Source: Winogradskyella sp. PC-19
GTDB taxonomy: Bacteria; Bacteroidota; Bacteroidia; Flavobacteriales; Flavobacteriaceae
Assembly: GCF_002163855.1 (NCBI RefSeq)
Contig: NZ_CP019332.1
Span: forward strand, 2,645,145-2,709,144
DNA: 64,000 nucleotides
Direction: 5' to 3'
Each line of letters begins with the position of its first letter. The stretch's first letter is position 1. Shown one piece after another: positions 16,450-24,216 of this stretch. The position numbers and the translations under genes are program-made. The notes below the pieces were generated by a model. It searched no databases. It was not told where the DNA came from and saw only the letters and a list, made by a program, of their open reading frames with translations.

Positions 16450-17090
16450 ATTTTCTTAAACATTGAGTAAACTATAAATAAAAATCCTCCGAATCCAAAA
16501 GTAAATAACCAAACTTCGGAATGTTCAAAAGGATGAAAAAGCATTTTCATTACATCTAATATTAACTTATTAGGATTGCTAAGTATTTCCCAAGAATTGT
16601 ATCTAAGAAATCGCCCTAGATATACACCAAATCCGCATAAGAATATTACTGTCGTCATAATTATACTTCCATAAGACTTATTGAGGTACTGTTTTAATAA
16701 AGTCGTCATTTCGTTTAGGGATAAAAAGAAAAGTAACATTCCAGTAATAGCAAAGGACGAAATTACCAATATATCTAACCAGAGCATATGAGTTGTGCTC
16801 ACTTTAAGGTGCAATAAGTCTGTAATGATATAAGGTGCATTTGGTAAAAAGAGTAGCCAAATACAAAAACCAAAACTTAGTTTTATTTTAGTCAGTTTTA
16901 TCCGGCTTAAATACATTGTTATGGCATAAGGAATAATAGCTAAAAAAACATTCCAAACTAGAAATAAGTAAAAGAATGATTTATTCAGTTTTATTCTAAT
17001 CATAAGTAGAACAAAACTCATTACCAATGCGGAGAAGAGCATGTATAAGTTTTCAAATTTGTGAATTATAAGTGTTTTTAATGTTTTCAT
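16428..17090 (-). CDS. DUF1361 membrane protein
   Basis: A 220-aa polytopic membrane protein with about six hydrophobic segments. The stretch LFLPNAPYIITDLLHL near residue 80 is the hallmark of DUF1361, as are the preceding VWNVFLAIIPYAI and the later RYNSWEI. No function is known for the family. Its start overlaps the DUF2809 stop by 4 nt, so it is the last gene of the unit running from the Coq4-like gene. The 3' end overlaps the convergent dehydrogenase gene by 22 nt. Confidence 0.83.
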   Translation of the reverse strand: MKTLKTLIIHKFENLYMLFSALVMSFVLLMIRIKLNKSFFYLFLVWNVFLAIIPYAITMYLSRIKLTKIKLSFGFCIWLLFLPNAPYIITDLLHLKVSTTHMLWLDILVISSFAITGMLLFFLSLNEMTTLLKQYLNKSYGSIIMTTVIFLCGFGVYLGRFLRYNSWEILSNPNKLILDVMKMLFHPFEHSEVWLFTFGFGGFLFIVYSMFKKIYSLPST

Positions 17091-17476
17091 ATGTCACTGT
17101 TTATAGGTTTATTATAATTTGTTTCGATATGCAGAATTGTTAAGACTCCTGATGTGTATGCTATTATATCAGTAAACTGAAATGTAGTGCCAAAAACAAG
17201 TTTTGCAATTTTATTGTTTCCTAGATTGAAAAACTCTAAAACCGGCCAGAGTTGAAATAATTCAATACTAAATGAAATTATTAGTACAATAATGGCCGCT
17301 GTCCAAACTCTTATATTAATTATACTTTTTAAGCCTGTATATAATAGAATAACTACGAGGTAATCACCAAAAGTATGTCTTATAAACCCTGTTTTTAGGT
17401 ATAGAGCAATACAGAATTCAATAGCGAAAAATAGTAATGCTAAGATGAAGTACGTTTTGTTGAATTGAAGATTCAT
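17087..17476 (-). CDS. DUF2809 membrane protein
   Basis: A 129-aa protein with four predicted membrane helices. The pattern GFIRHTFGDYLVVILLYTGLK, followed by SFSIELFQLWP and the C-terminal FQFTDIIAYTSGVL, is characteristic of DUF2809. The family has no assigned function. It overlaps its neighbours on both sides by 4 nt (DUF1361 downstream and the 103-aa membrane protein upstream), so the three are almost certainly co-translated. Confidence 0.84.
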   Translation of the reverse strand: MNLQFNKTYFILALLFFAIEFCIALYLKTGFIRHTFGDYLVVILLYTGLKSIINIRVWTAAIIVLIISFSIELFQLWPVLEFFNLGNNKIAKLVFGTTFQFTDIIAYTSGVLTILHIETNYNKPINSDI

Positions 17477-17784
17477 AATAAAAATTTATGCCCTGGAAAT
17501 GTTGCTATCATATAGAAATATAGAATCGCGATAGGGATATTTATGAGCATTGTTATAATAGTTTTTAGTGCTTCTAAACGATCGATTCTGTTAAGAATTG
17601 CTGCCCCAATAATAACAGTTAGTATGACTGTGTTTGTAATTATTGCAGCAATGACAAAGAGAAATGCTAGAAATACACTTACAACAGATTCACCATAATA
17701 GAGGTAGAGCGATAAGAAAATAGTACCAATGACAAAGCTGACTAAAGCAATTGTTTTTCCTGTATTGTTGATGTTGTTTTTCAT
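17473..17784 (-). CDS. Small four-helix membrane protein, unknown
   Basis: A 103-aa protein with about three or four hydrophobic segments and very few charged residues apart from a short NRIDRLEALKT loop near residue 65. I do not recognise a family. It overlaps DUF2809 by 4 nt. It is separated from creD by 71 nt containing an inverted repeat (17803-17840), which may be a processing or partial termination site between the two halves of the unit. Confidence 0.68.
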   Translation of the reverse strand: MKNNINNTGKTIALVSFVIGTIFLSLYLYYGESVVSVFLAFLFVIAAIITNTVILTVIIGAAILNRIDRLEALKTIITMLINIPIAILYFYMIATFPGHKFLL

Positions 17785-17802
17785 TTTAAGAGCTTTTATT
17801 AA

Positions 17803-17840
17803 ACCTCGTTCATTTCGATAAATTGAAAGCGGAACGAGGT
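17803..17840. repeat. Inverted repeat between creD and the small membrane protein
   Basis: ACCTCGTTC (17803-17811) and GAACGAGGT (17832-17840) form a perfect 9-bp stem. The 20-nt loop can pair further (TTTC with GAAA). There is no T-run of terminator quality on the minus strand, so a processing or pausing hairpin is as likely as a terminator. Confidence 0.6.
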
Positions 17841-17855
17841 CAAACCACCAACTAA

Positions 17856-19238
17856 TTAATCGTTATGCCAATCTATTTTACGGGATACAAACATTACTGA
17901 TGCTAAGATGAGAAAGAGTCCAATGCTACCTACTAAAAGTGCATAGTTTTCTAACTGAATAATTACATAAATAAATGCATAAAGTGCAGATAGCGAAACA
18001 CCTATAAATGCTGAGAATTTTAGACTTTTTAATATAGATTTAGAGTAAATGGTAATCAATGTCACAACTGAAACACCAGCTACTAAATACGCCTTTAAGA
18101 AATTACTATGCTCTGATATAGAAACTAGTAATGTATAGAACATGGTTAAGGCTAAACCAATCATTAGATACTGAAATGGATGAATATGTATTTTACTCAT
18201 GGTTTGTATTAAGAAAAAAATTAAAAATGTTAGACCAATTACTAAAAACCCATATTTGGCAGAGCGCTCACTTTTTTGATATTCATCTACTAAAACGACG
18301 AATTTTGTCCCAAACCCAAACTGTGTTAAATTGGGGATTTTATTTAAATACAATTGTGAAAATGCCCGGTTAATTGATAAGACTTTCCAATTGACTTTAA
18401 ATCCTTCCTCAGTAATACTTCTTGTTTCGTCATCTGGAGAGTATGCTCCTATAAAGCCCGGATCAGCCCAATTTGATGTCATAGACATGGTTGAGGTTTT
18501 TCCAACTGGAATCATTTGTATTTGCTCGCTCCCATCATAAGAGACTTGCATATTAAATGAAAAAGTATCTTTTAGAATATCTTGATTTATGAATCCTGTT
18601 TCTAACTCATCTAAGCGGTTTTTATAATTGTTATTATCACTAAAATTGGTATCGAAATTATATGGCGTGTCATTTAACTTTACCATCATTTCGGTTTTTA
18701 TGCCTTTTACGTTTGTGGTTTTAAAGATTAGCGTCGCTTTATCCCAAACAACATCCTCGTTTTTAATGTCTTTAGATTTTAAATCAGGTGCTTTATATTC
18801 GCCATTAATGTTGAAATCTGAAGTAAATACAGCGGATTCAAAATTCCCTAGATACATTGATTTTGATTTTACATCCGTTTTGACATCTAGTTTTTCTGGG
18901 AATAGATACGCATAGTTTATTTGTGTTTCTGTTTCTTTAAAATAAGTCTTTGACTTTTGGTTATAAGTTGTTTTTTCTGAATAAGTCTTGTATGGTAATT
19001 TTAAAACTGGGCCATAAATTAAGACATCACTTCCCCATTTGTCATTGATTTCATTTACCACATCTGTTTGTCTATAGGAGCGCTCTCTAATAAGACTATT
19101 TATGTATGATAACGGAATAAGCAATACAATTACCAAAAAACCGACCATAAGCATTCTTGCAGTAATCGATGTTTTTAACCAATACGTAAATCTGTTAGAC
19201 TGTTGTTTTTCTTGTTGAGGTGTTCTAGACTGTTCCAT
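17856..19238 (-). CDS. creD: CreD-family inner membrane protein
   Basis: A 460-aa protein matching CreD. It has an N-terminal helix (about 30-50), a large extracytoplasmic domain and four to five C-terminal helices. Diagnostic stretches are RSYRQTDVVNEINDKWG near residue 52, VNWKVLSINRAFSQ near residue 290 and HPFQYLMIGLALTMFYTLLVSISEH. In enterobacteria CreD is an envelope protein induced by the CreBC system and affects colicin tolerance. No CreBC genes are near. Here it lies 4 nt behind the Coq4-like gene, under the 19-bp repeat next to the winged-helix regulator. Confidence 0.92.
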   Translation of the reverse strand: MEQSRTPQQEKQQSNRFTYWLKTSITARMLMVGFLVIVLLIPLSYINSLIRERSYRQTDVVNEINDKWGSDVLIYGPVLKLPYKTYSEKTTYNQKSKTYFKETETQINYAYLFPEKLDVKTDVKSKSMYLGNFESAVFTSDFNINGEYKAPDLKSKDIKNEDVVWDKATLIFKTTNVKGIKTEMMVKLNDTPYNFDTNFSDNNNYKNRLDELETGFINQDILKDTFSFNMQVSYDGSEQIQMIPVGKTSTMSMTSNWADPGFIGAYSPDDETRSITEEGFKVNWKVLSINRAFSQLYLNKIPNLTQFGFGTKFVVLVDEYQKSERSAKYGFLVIGLTFLIFFLIQTMSKIHIHPFQYLMIGLALTMFYTLLVSISEHSNFLKAYLVAGVSVVTLITIYSKSILKSLKFSAFIGVSLSALYAFIYVIIQLENYALLVGSIGLFLILASVMFVSRKIDWHND

Positions 19239-19242
19239 GGAT

Positions 19243-19746
19243 TTAAAAGTTTAAGACGTTATTATTTATGTTTTGTATTTGATATTTTGAGAATATAGAT
19301 GTCCGTAAATCGTCAATAGGTATACATAGAAGTTTCTTGTAGTCAAATTGATGGAATGCGTTTGCCGATTTACCTATTTTATAAGACTTGTAATAGTATT
19401 TGTAATAATCAGGTAGAATTGCAACGCCAAGTATAATGGCACCATAGAGGTAAGGACTGCGTTTTCCATTACCATAACACAGGAATTGTAAGGCGATTTC
19501 GTCTTGTACTTTTGTGCTGTAGTCGCATAGTACATGATAGCAATCATGACGCTCTACTTTCGGTATAAGTTCAAAATTATTTGAAGTTAAAAAGTCTCCG
19601 AGATGCCAACCAAACGTATATTGTGGGTAATCTAGAAGTTGAGTTTTAGAAATCCCCCAAGCATCGTGATTTTTGAACATAGACGTATATATACGTTGCG
19701 AATGTTTAAATAGAAATATGATAAATTGTTTTCTGATTTTTTTCAT
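19243..19746 (-). CDS. Coq4-like protein
   Basis: A 167-aa protein starting at the ATG at 19746. The frame is open to 19782, but that would read through the operator. It carries the Coq4 metal-binding signature HDxxHx11E as HDCYHVLCDYSTKVQDE (H67, D68, H71, E83). The segments YTFGWHLGDFLTSN before it and DLRTSIFSKY after it also fit. In eukaryotes Coq4 acts in ubiquinone synthesis. Flavobacteria use menaquinone, so the role here is probably different. It is the first gene of the unit with creD, directly behind the 19-bp inverted repeat. Confidence 0.78.
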   Translation of the reverse strand: MKKIRKQFIIFLFKHSQRIYTSMFKNHDAWGISKTQLLDYPQYTFGWHLGDFLTSNNFELIPKVERHDCYHVLCDYSTKVQDEIALQFLCYGNGKRSPYLYGAIILGVAILPDYYKYYYKSYKIGKSANAFHQFDYKKLLCIPIDDLRTSIFSKYQIQNINNNVLNF

Positions 19747-19754
19747 TTTAAAAG

Positions 19755-19773
19755 TACTTTGAAATACAAAGTA
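19755..19773. promoter_or_regulatory. 19-bp inverted repeat, operator copy 2 (before the Coq4-like gene)
   Basis: TACTTTGAAATACAAAGTA, a perfect inverted repeat with 7-bp arms and a 5-nt spacer, lies 8 nt before the start of the Coq4-like gene. It is identical to the copy at 21278-21296, and the identity extends a few bases on both sides. The minus-strand arm TACTTTG resembles a -7 element. Confidence 0.78.
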
Positions 19774-19801
19774 AATACGCAAAAAAAATGTTTTTGGATT
19801 T

Positions 19802-20098
19802 TTACTCTGTCTTTTTTATTAATTTTTCTAGGGCATTAATATGTTTTTTAAATTCAGATTTACCAAGTTTTGAAGCACTATAACGTGTATTTGGTTTTTT
19901 ACCTATAAATTGTTTTTCGATTAAAATATACTCAGCCTTTTCTAAAGCTTTGGTATGGCTCGCTAGATTACCGTCTGTAGCTCCAAGCAATTCTTTTAGC
20001 GTATTAAAATCTGCATACTCATTTACCATAAGTACAGACATGATACCTAATCGAATACGATGGTCAAAGAGTTTGTTTATGTTGGTGATTATGCTCAA
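19802..20098 (-). CDS. Winged-helix transcriptional regulator
   Basis: A 98-aa single-domain winged-helix protein. It opens MSIITNINKLFDHRIRLGIM, followed by FNTLKELLGATDGNLASHTKALEKAEYILIEK (recognition helix around GNLASHTKAL) and a wing with FIGKKPNTRYSAS. This is the small winged-helix (PadR/ArsR-like) type common in Bacteroidetes and often found with membrane-protein genes. It has no ligand domain. It is the last gene of a unit beginning with the 204-aa membrane protein and sits directly before the second operator. It is therefore the obvious candidate to bind both 19-bp repeats. Confidence 0.88.
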   Translation of the reverse strand: MSIITNINKLFDHRIRLGIMSVLMVNEYADFNTLKELLGATDGNLASHTKALEKAEYILIEKQFIGKKPNTRYSASKLGKSEFKKHINALEKLIKKTE

Positions 20099-20133
20099 TT
20101 TTTAATTTTCAGGGTTCAATATTCAGTTTTGCT

Positions 20134-20352
20134 TTATTTTTTCAAGACTTTTCGGGATACATCTTTTACTAATATCACACCAAGAATTAACAGAGTTATG
20201 CATATGATAAGCGTTATAGTGTTGCCAATAATTGGTAGTACATTGAAATCAATACACTCTAACTCGCCTAGTTTTTTTCCTCTATAGAAGGCGATATAAA
20301 GCGAAAGTAACAAAAGTAAATAACCAAGATATTTTTTAAAGTTTGAATTCAT
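20134..20352 (-). CDS. Small two-helix membrane protein, unknown
   Basis: A 72-aa protein from the ATG at 20352 (MNSNFKKYLGYLLLLLSLYI). The longer frame to 20391 would overlap the preceding gene and lacks support. It has two hydrophobic helices (about 8-22 and 40-60) with a GKKLGELECID loop between them. I do not recognise a family. It lies 13 nt behind the 95-aa membrane protein and 35 nt before the winged-helix regulator, within the regulator's own unit. Confidence 0.65.
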   Translation of the reverse strand: MNSNFKKYLGYLLLLLSLYIAFYRGKKLGELECIDFNVLPIIGNTITLIICITLLILGVILVKDVSRKVLKK

Positions 20353-20365
20353 CTTCACTGTTATT

Positions 20366-20653
20366 TTAACTTCCTGCAATTGGTGAGCCAAAAATACCTA
20401 CCGCCATTTCTGCCCACAAAAGTAGTAATACAAAAAGTATGATTACGATAAAAATTGTTTTATGATTCTTATTGCTAAATAATCGTAAAGAAGTTTCTAT
20501 TGCAATAGATGTTAGAATTAATAAAACACCAGCTACAATAAAATCTGTTAATTGCCAATTGATTTCATCTGTATATTGCATCGCAATTAATGGAAGTAAT
20601 AATACAAGTAAAATACAAGTAATATATACCGAAAATCTTTTTTGAATATTCAT
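20366..20653 (-). CDS. Small three-helix membrane protein, unknown
   Basis: A 95-aa protein starting at the ATG at 20653 (MNIQKRFSVYITCILLVLLL). The upstream extension to 20725 lies inside the preceding gene. Three hydrophobic segments (about 8-25, 37-55 and 67-88) leave little soluble sequence. Its start meets the end of the 204-aa gene, with ATG and stop within a few bases, so translation is probably coupled. Family unknown to me. It belongs to the membrane-protein unit headed by the first 19-bp repeat. Confidence 0.65.
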   Translation of the reverse strand: MNIQKRFSVYITCILLVLLLPLIAMQYTDEINWQLTDFIVAGVLLILTSIAIETSLRLFSNKNHKTIFIVIILFVLLLLWAEMAVGIFGSPIAGS

Positions 20654-20654
20654 A

Positions 20655-21269
20655 TTATTTGTTTTTAATATCATACTTAAAATGCATCCATGTTCCGTAG
20701 ACAATATGCATAATTCCGAAACCAATTACCCAAAGCCAAAAACCATAACCAGGAAATAAAGCTGCAATTAGTCCTAATATAATTTCGATATAGCCTAAAT
20801 ATTTAATATCACCAATACTATATTTTGAGGCATTTACTAGAGCTAAGCCATAGAAAATCAGCATTAATCCACCTGTTTGTCCGTATCGACCTTGACTTAA
20901 AATAATTAGGCAATATAAACCTCCAACTACAAGGGGAATCAAGAAATTAAACAACAAACGCTTTGATGAACTGTCCCATATTTTTTCATTATTCTTTTTT
21001 GCTTTTCTTGTAGTAAGTATTATTCCTGTGACTATACTAAATAAAGCAACTAGAAATAAAATTAGCATAGCTGTTCTAAATACCCAACCATCCAAATATA
21101 ATTCACTATTACTGTAAGTTGTAACTAGCCAAAACGCTGTAAAAGCTCCAATTAAAGCATATATGCCTGCCATGATACCGGATAGGCCACTTAAGGATAT
21201 AAACCTCGAGGATTTATTCATTAGGTTTTTAATCTCACTAATGTCTTTTAGATATTCTTCGTTGCTCAT
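20655..21269 (-). CDS. Membrane protein of unknown function, first gene of the winged-helix unit
   Basis: A 204-aa protein with a short soluble N-terminus (MSNEEYLKDISEIKNLMNKS) and about five membrane helices. The N-terminal amphipathic part, followed by SGLSGIMAGIYALIGAF, recurs in Bacteroidetes proteins encoded beside small winged-helix regulators (from memory, not checked here). No catalytic motif is visible. The 19-bp inverted repeat lies 8 nt before its start. It heads a four-gene minus-strand unit that ends with the regulator. Confidence 0.78.
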   Translation of the reverse strand: MSNEEYLKDISEIKNLMNKSSRFISLSGLSGIMAGIYALIGAFTAFWLVTTYSNSELYLDGWVFRTAMLILFLVALFSIVTGIILTTRKAKKNNEKIWDSSSKRLLFNFLIPLVVGGLYCLIILSQGRYGQTGGLMLIFYGLALVNASKYSIGDIKYLGYIEIILGLIAALFPGYGFWLWVIGFGIMHIVYGTWMHFKYDIKNK

Positions 21270-21277
21270 AATTAAAG

Positions 21278-21320
21278 TACTTTGAAATACAAAGTAAAAT
21301 AAAACAATTCATTTCACAAA
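21278..21320 (-). promoter_or_regulatory. 19-bp inverted repeat, operator copy 1, with possible promoter
   Basis: The perfect inverted repeat TACTTTGAAATACAAAGTA (21278-21296) lies 8 nt before the ATG at 21269. On the minus strand its first arm TACTTTG could serve as a -7 element, one base short of TAnnTTTG. A TTTG at 21320-21317 lies 20 nt upstream as a possible -33. A repressor on the repeat would then block the promoter. Confidence 0.7.
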
Positions 21321-21337
21321 ATTTTAAATGAATATAA

Positions 21338-23704
21338 TTAGCGTTTTAATGTGAAGTGACCGTGATGTACTTTACCGTTTTGTCTAACGACCCTAAACCA
21401 GTAGTCAGATGTAGGCATTTTTACACCATCGGATGTTCCGTCCCAACCGCGGTCATAATAGCTCATTGTTTCGAGTAACTTACCGTATCTATTAAAAATT
21501 TGAATTTCAATATCCTCTTCTCTAAAATTATTTATTACACGCCAATAGTCGTGTCTTCCATCTCCGTTAGGAGTAAAAAATTTATCATAGTAAAGTAAAA
21601 ACAAAGTTTCACTTTCTATTGTTTTTTGACAATCTACATCTCTCACATATACTTTATAGTCTTCTTTAAATGGTAAATTTTTAAGTATAGGTGATTCTTG
21701 AAAGTTAATACCATCAGCTGAAAATTCGTAATTACCTGTTCTGTCTAAAATAACTTCTATAGAGTTGTGATATTGACTCCAGTCAATTACCTTAATTTCT
21801 AATATTTCAGGCAATTCATCACCAACTCTAACTGAAATTCTTGCTTGCGCTTCACATGTGAAATCACCGAAATCTTTTACTACTGTTAATGTATAAATTC
21901 CAGGAGTAAAAACCTGGATGTTTTGTGTCATCTCACCATTAGACCATGCATAGCTTAAAAAATCATCTGGGGCTTCTAATATAAGACCAGCTCTATCATT
22001 GCATATATATTGAATTTCAGGTATATTAAGGTCTATATATTCTGGAGTAATTATCTCAAAACTTTTTATATCATAGCATTGTGGATTAATTAAGTTTTGC
22101 ACTCTTACCCAGATGGTTTTTGTGCCAATTTCTGGAATAATTTCAAATTCTTCACTACTTAATGTTAATGCGTCATTTTCAGAAAGAAAATAAGATACTT
22201 TAAAGGCGCTTGAATCCAATTCGCTCAAAATATCTAAATCATAATTTGAAAAATAAATAGTAGTATTTTCCGAGCATATATAAATATCTGCCGGTTGATT
22301 TATTACCGGAGATGCATAAATGGTGACATCTTTTGTGTCTGAATAAAATATAGTGTTTGTGTCGTTATCAATAGCTTCTACAGTTACTGTATATGTGCCT
22401 GGAGCATTATAGGTATGAAAAACGTTTTCACCATTTGCGATAGAGCCGTCGCCTAAGTCCCATCTATATGTAGGATCTCTTAACGAGGATGTATAATAAA
22501 ATTCCATAGCTTCACCTTCACATATATTTTTATAAGAAATGCCTTCTGGGTATTTTGGAGGTAAAAATGTTGGTAAATCTAATAGATTAGAACCAGATAG
22601 ATTTAGAACATTGGATTGGTAATCGCAATCTAAACCTAAAACATTTGGTTCTTTTATTGATCCTATATATTCGTCGCCTCTCTTTATGCTAAAAATTTGG
22701 CCATCAGGTCCACGTTTTAAGTACGGAAAAGGAGCTGCTTCAATTATAGTTACAGGTGAGGGAATGTTTTCTAAGTTAGATAAATCGTACTGTTTTATGG
22801 CTCCACCAACGTAAGCTGAATAAAACACCTTACTGTTAGACGAAAACTCTATACCCGATGAAGGTATACTAGCCATCGGCTCTGTAGGTTCGCTGTCTTC
22901 AAAAATTAAATTAAGTCTTCCGTTTAAGTTATTGAAACTTGATAAAAGGACTTTACTAGTAAAGCCACCACTTTCCTCTGCAAATAAAGGAAAACCAGTG
23001 ACAATTAGTTTGTTGTCTGGTGAAACTTCCATATTACCAAACTTAATTGCACTACCATTAACAAAGCTAAAACCAGCTTGTGAGGTAACTGGGCTAGAAG
23101 ATATACCATTTTCTGTTATTAAATAGGCATAATAACGACTTTTCCGGATGCATATTAACCAAGCATCAATGCCATTTGCATGCTGAGCAATAACCATATG
23201 TTGACCAGTATCGTTGGCCATTAGGATGTGTTTTTTATCTGGGACTAATCCTCCACGACCATTATTCATAGACATATCTACAACCGTGTAAGTGAGTCTA
23301 TTTTTAATACCATCCATTATTGTAATAAAAACATAATATCTGTCAGCGTTACTTGGATCGCGTGCAACAGCAGCTTGTGATTCCCTGAAAGCATATTCAT
23401 CTGTTGGAGAGTTTAGAAGATTTTCATGAAATTTGTTTTTAAAAGTTCTTCCATCTGAATAAAACAAAAGATTTCCTTTATCATCAGTAGCACAAATAAG
23501 ATTGTCTGGGCCTTCAATAATTCCAAGAAAGACATTACGTGGTATGTTGTTATCACTTAAGTTTTCATAACTACCACCAGTATAACGCATACCCGCTAAT
23601 TGCCCAAAGTACCAGAAGTCTCTTTCGCCTTGTCCATGTATGTTACTAATAGACAAAAATGCCAAAAAAATAAGTAATTGTATGCCCTGTGTGTTTTTTA
23701 ACAA
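21338..23704 (-). CDS. T9SS type B secreted protein with PKD domain
   Basis: A 788-aa secreted protein with a signal peptide (about 1-24). Its N-terminal half (about 25-380) has the look of a repeat-built beta domain (WFGQLAGMRY, LLFYSDGRTF, VSPDNKLIVTG), common in Bacteroidetes surface proteins. A PKD domain spans about 400-465 (YRWDLGDGSIANGENVFHTY), followed by an Ig-like stretch. The last 80 residues form the T9SS type B sorting domain (FFTPNGDGRHDYWRV, FNRYGKLL, GWDGTSDG, DYWFRV). It should be exported through the type IX system to the cell surface. Its target is unknown. Confidence 0.92.
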   Translation of the reverse strand: MLKNTQGIQLLIFLAFLSISNIHGQGERDFWYFGQLAGMRYTGGSYENLSDNNIPRNVFLGIIEGPDNLICATDDKGNLLFYSDGRTFKNKFHENLLNSPTDEYAFRESQAAVARDPSNADRYYVFITIMDGIKNRLTYTVVDMSMNNGRGGLVPDKKHILMANDTGQHMVIAQHANGIDAWLICIRKSRYYAYLITENGISSSPVTSQAGFSFVNGSAIKFGNMEVSPDNKLIVTGFPLFAEESGGFTSKVLLSSFNNLNGRLNLIFEDSEPTEPMASIPSSGIEFSSNSKVFYSAYVGGAIKQYDLSNLENIPSPVTIIEAAPFPYLKRGPDGQIFSIKRGDEYIGSIKEPNVLGLDCDYQSNVLNLSGSNLLDLPTFLPPKYPEGISYKNICEGEAMEFYYTSSLRDPTYRWDLGDGSIANGENVFHTYNAPGTYTVTVEAIDNDTNTIFYSDTKDVTIYASPVINQPADIYICSENTTIYFSNYDLDILSELDSSAFKVSYFLSENDALTLSSEEFEIIPEIGTKTIWVRVQNLINPQCYDIKSFEIITPEYIDLNIPEIQYICNDRAGLILEAPDDFLSYAWSNGEMTQNIQVFTPGIYTLTVVKDFGDFTCEAQARISVRVGDELPEILEIKVIDWSQYHNSIEVILDRTGNYEFSADGINFQESPILKNLPFKEDYKVYVRDVDCQKTIESETLFLLYYDKFFTPNGDGRHDYWRVINNFREEDIEIQIFNRYGKLLETMSYYDRGWDGTSDGVKMPTSDYWFRVVRQNGKVHHGHFTLKR

Positions 23705-23877
23705 GCGTTAGAATTGGTTTGGTTAATTTGTGTTTAAAATATATTGTTATGTATCAAAAATTGTACCATTGTAAAAAGATAGTTTACTGTATATTATTGA
23801 TAATTAGAAGATGGAGTTCTTTTTAGTTTTAAAGTTTTTTAACTAAATTTAGAATCTAACTAAAAAATCTAAAACTA

Positions 23878-24216
23878 ATGATGTCTTTACTTTTAACAAT
23901 AGCTTGTATTACAGGTGGAATTCTATTAGGCCTTGCAACACTAGATAAATGGGATGGCGAAGCTAACTTTTTCAATAAAATAGCAGGATATTTAGTGCCA
24001 TTTCAAACAGTAATAGGCGGTGCTTTGATTTTCTTTGGTATATGGAATTTTTGGGGAAATCTACTTTACACGGCTGTTGAGCTTATCGGAGGCTTATTAT
24101 TAATAACTCATGTTATTAAAGTTGAGTCAATTAAAAAAATATCGGCTAAACTTATGCCATTTAAGGCTATAGTTGGAATTGCTTTATTAGTAGTTGGTAT
24201 TTTGAGATTATTTTAA
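23878..24216 (+). CDS. Small four-helix membrane protein
   Basis: A 112-aa protein with four hydrophobic helices in two similar halves. Each contains a pattern like KIAGYLVPFQTVIGGALIFFGIWNF and KLMPFKAIVGIALLVVGILRLF, which suggests an internal duplication. I do not recognise the family. It has no signal peptide beyond its first helix. Convergent with the GT-C gene, overlapping by 9 nt. The 173 nt upstream show no clear promoter consensus. Confidence 0.7.
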   Translation: MMSLLLTIACITGGILLGLATLDKWDGEANFFNKIAGYLVPFQTVIGGALIFFGIWNFWGNLLYTAVELIGGLLLITHVIKVESIKKISAKLMPFKAIVGIALLVVGILRLF

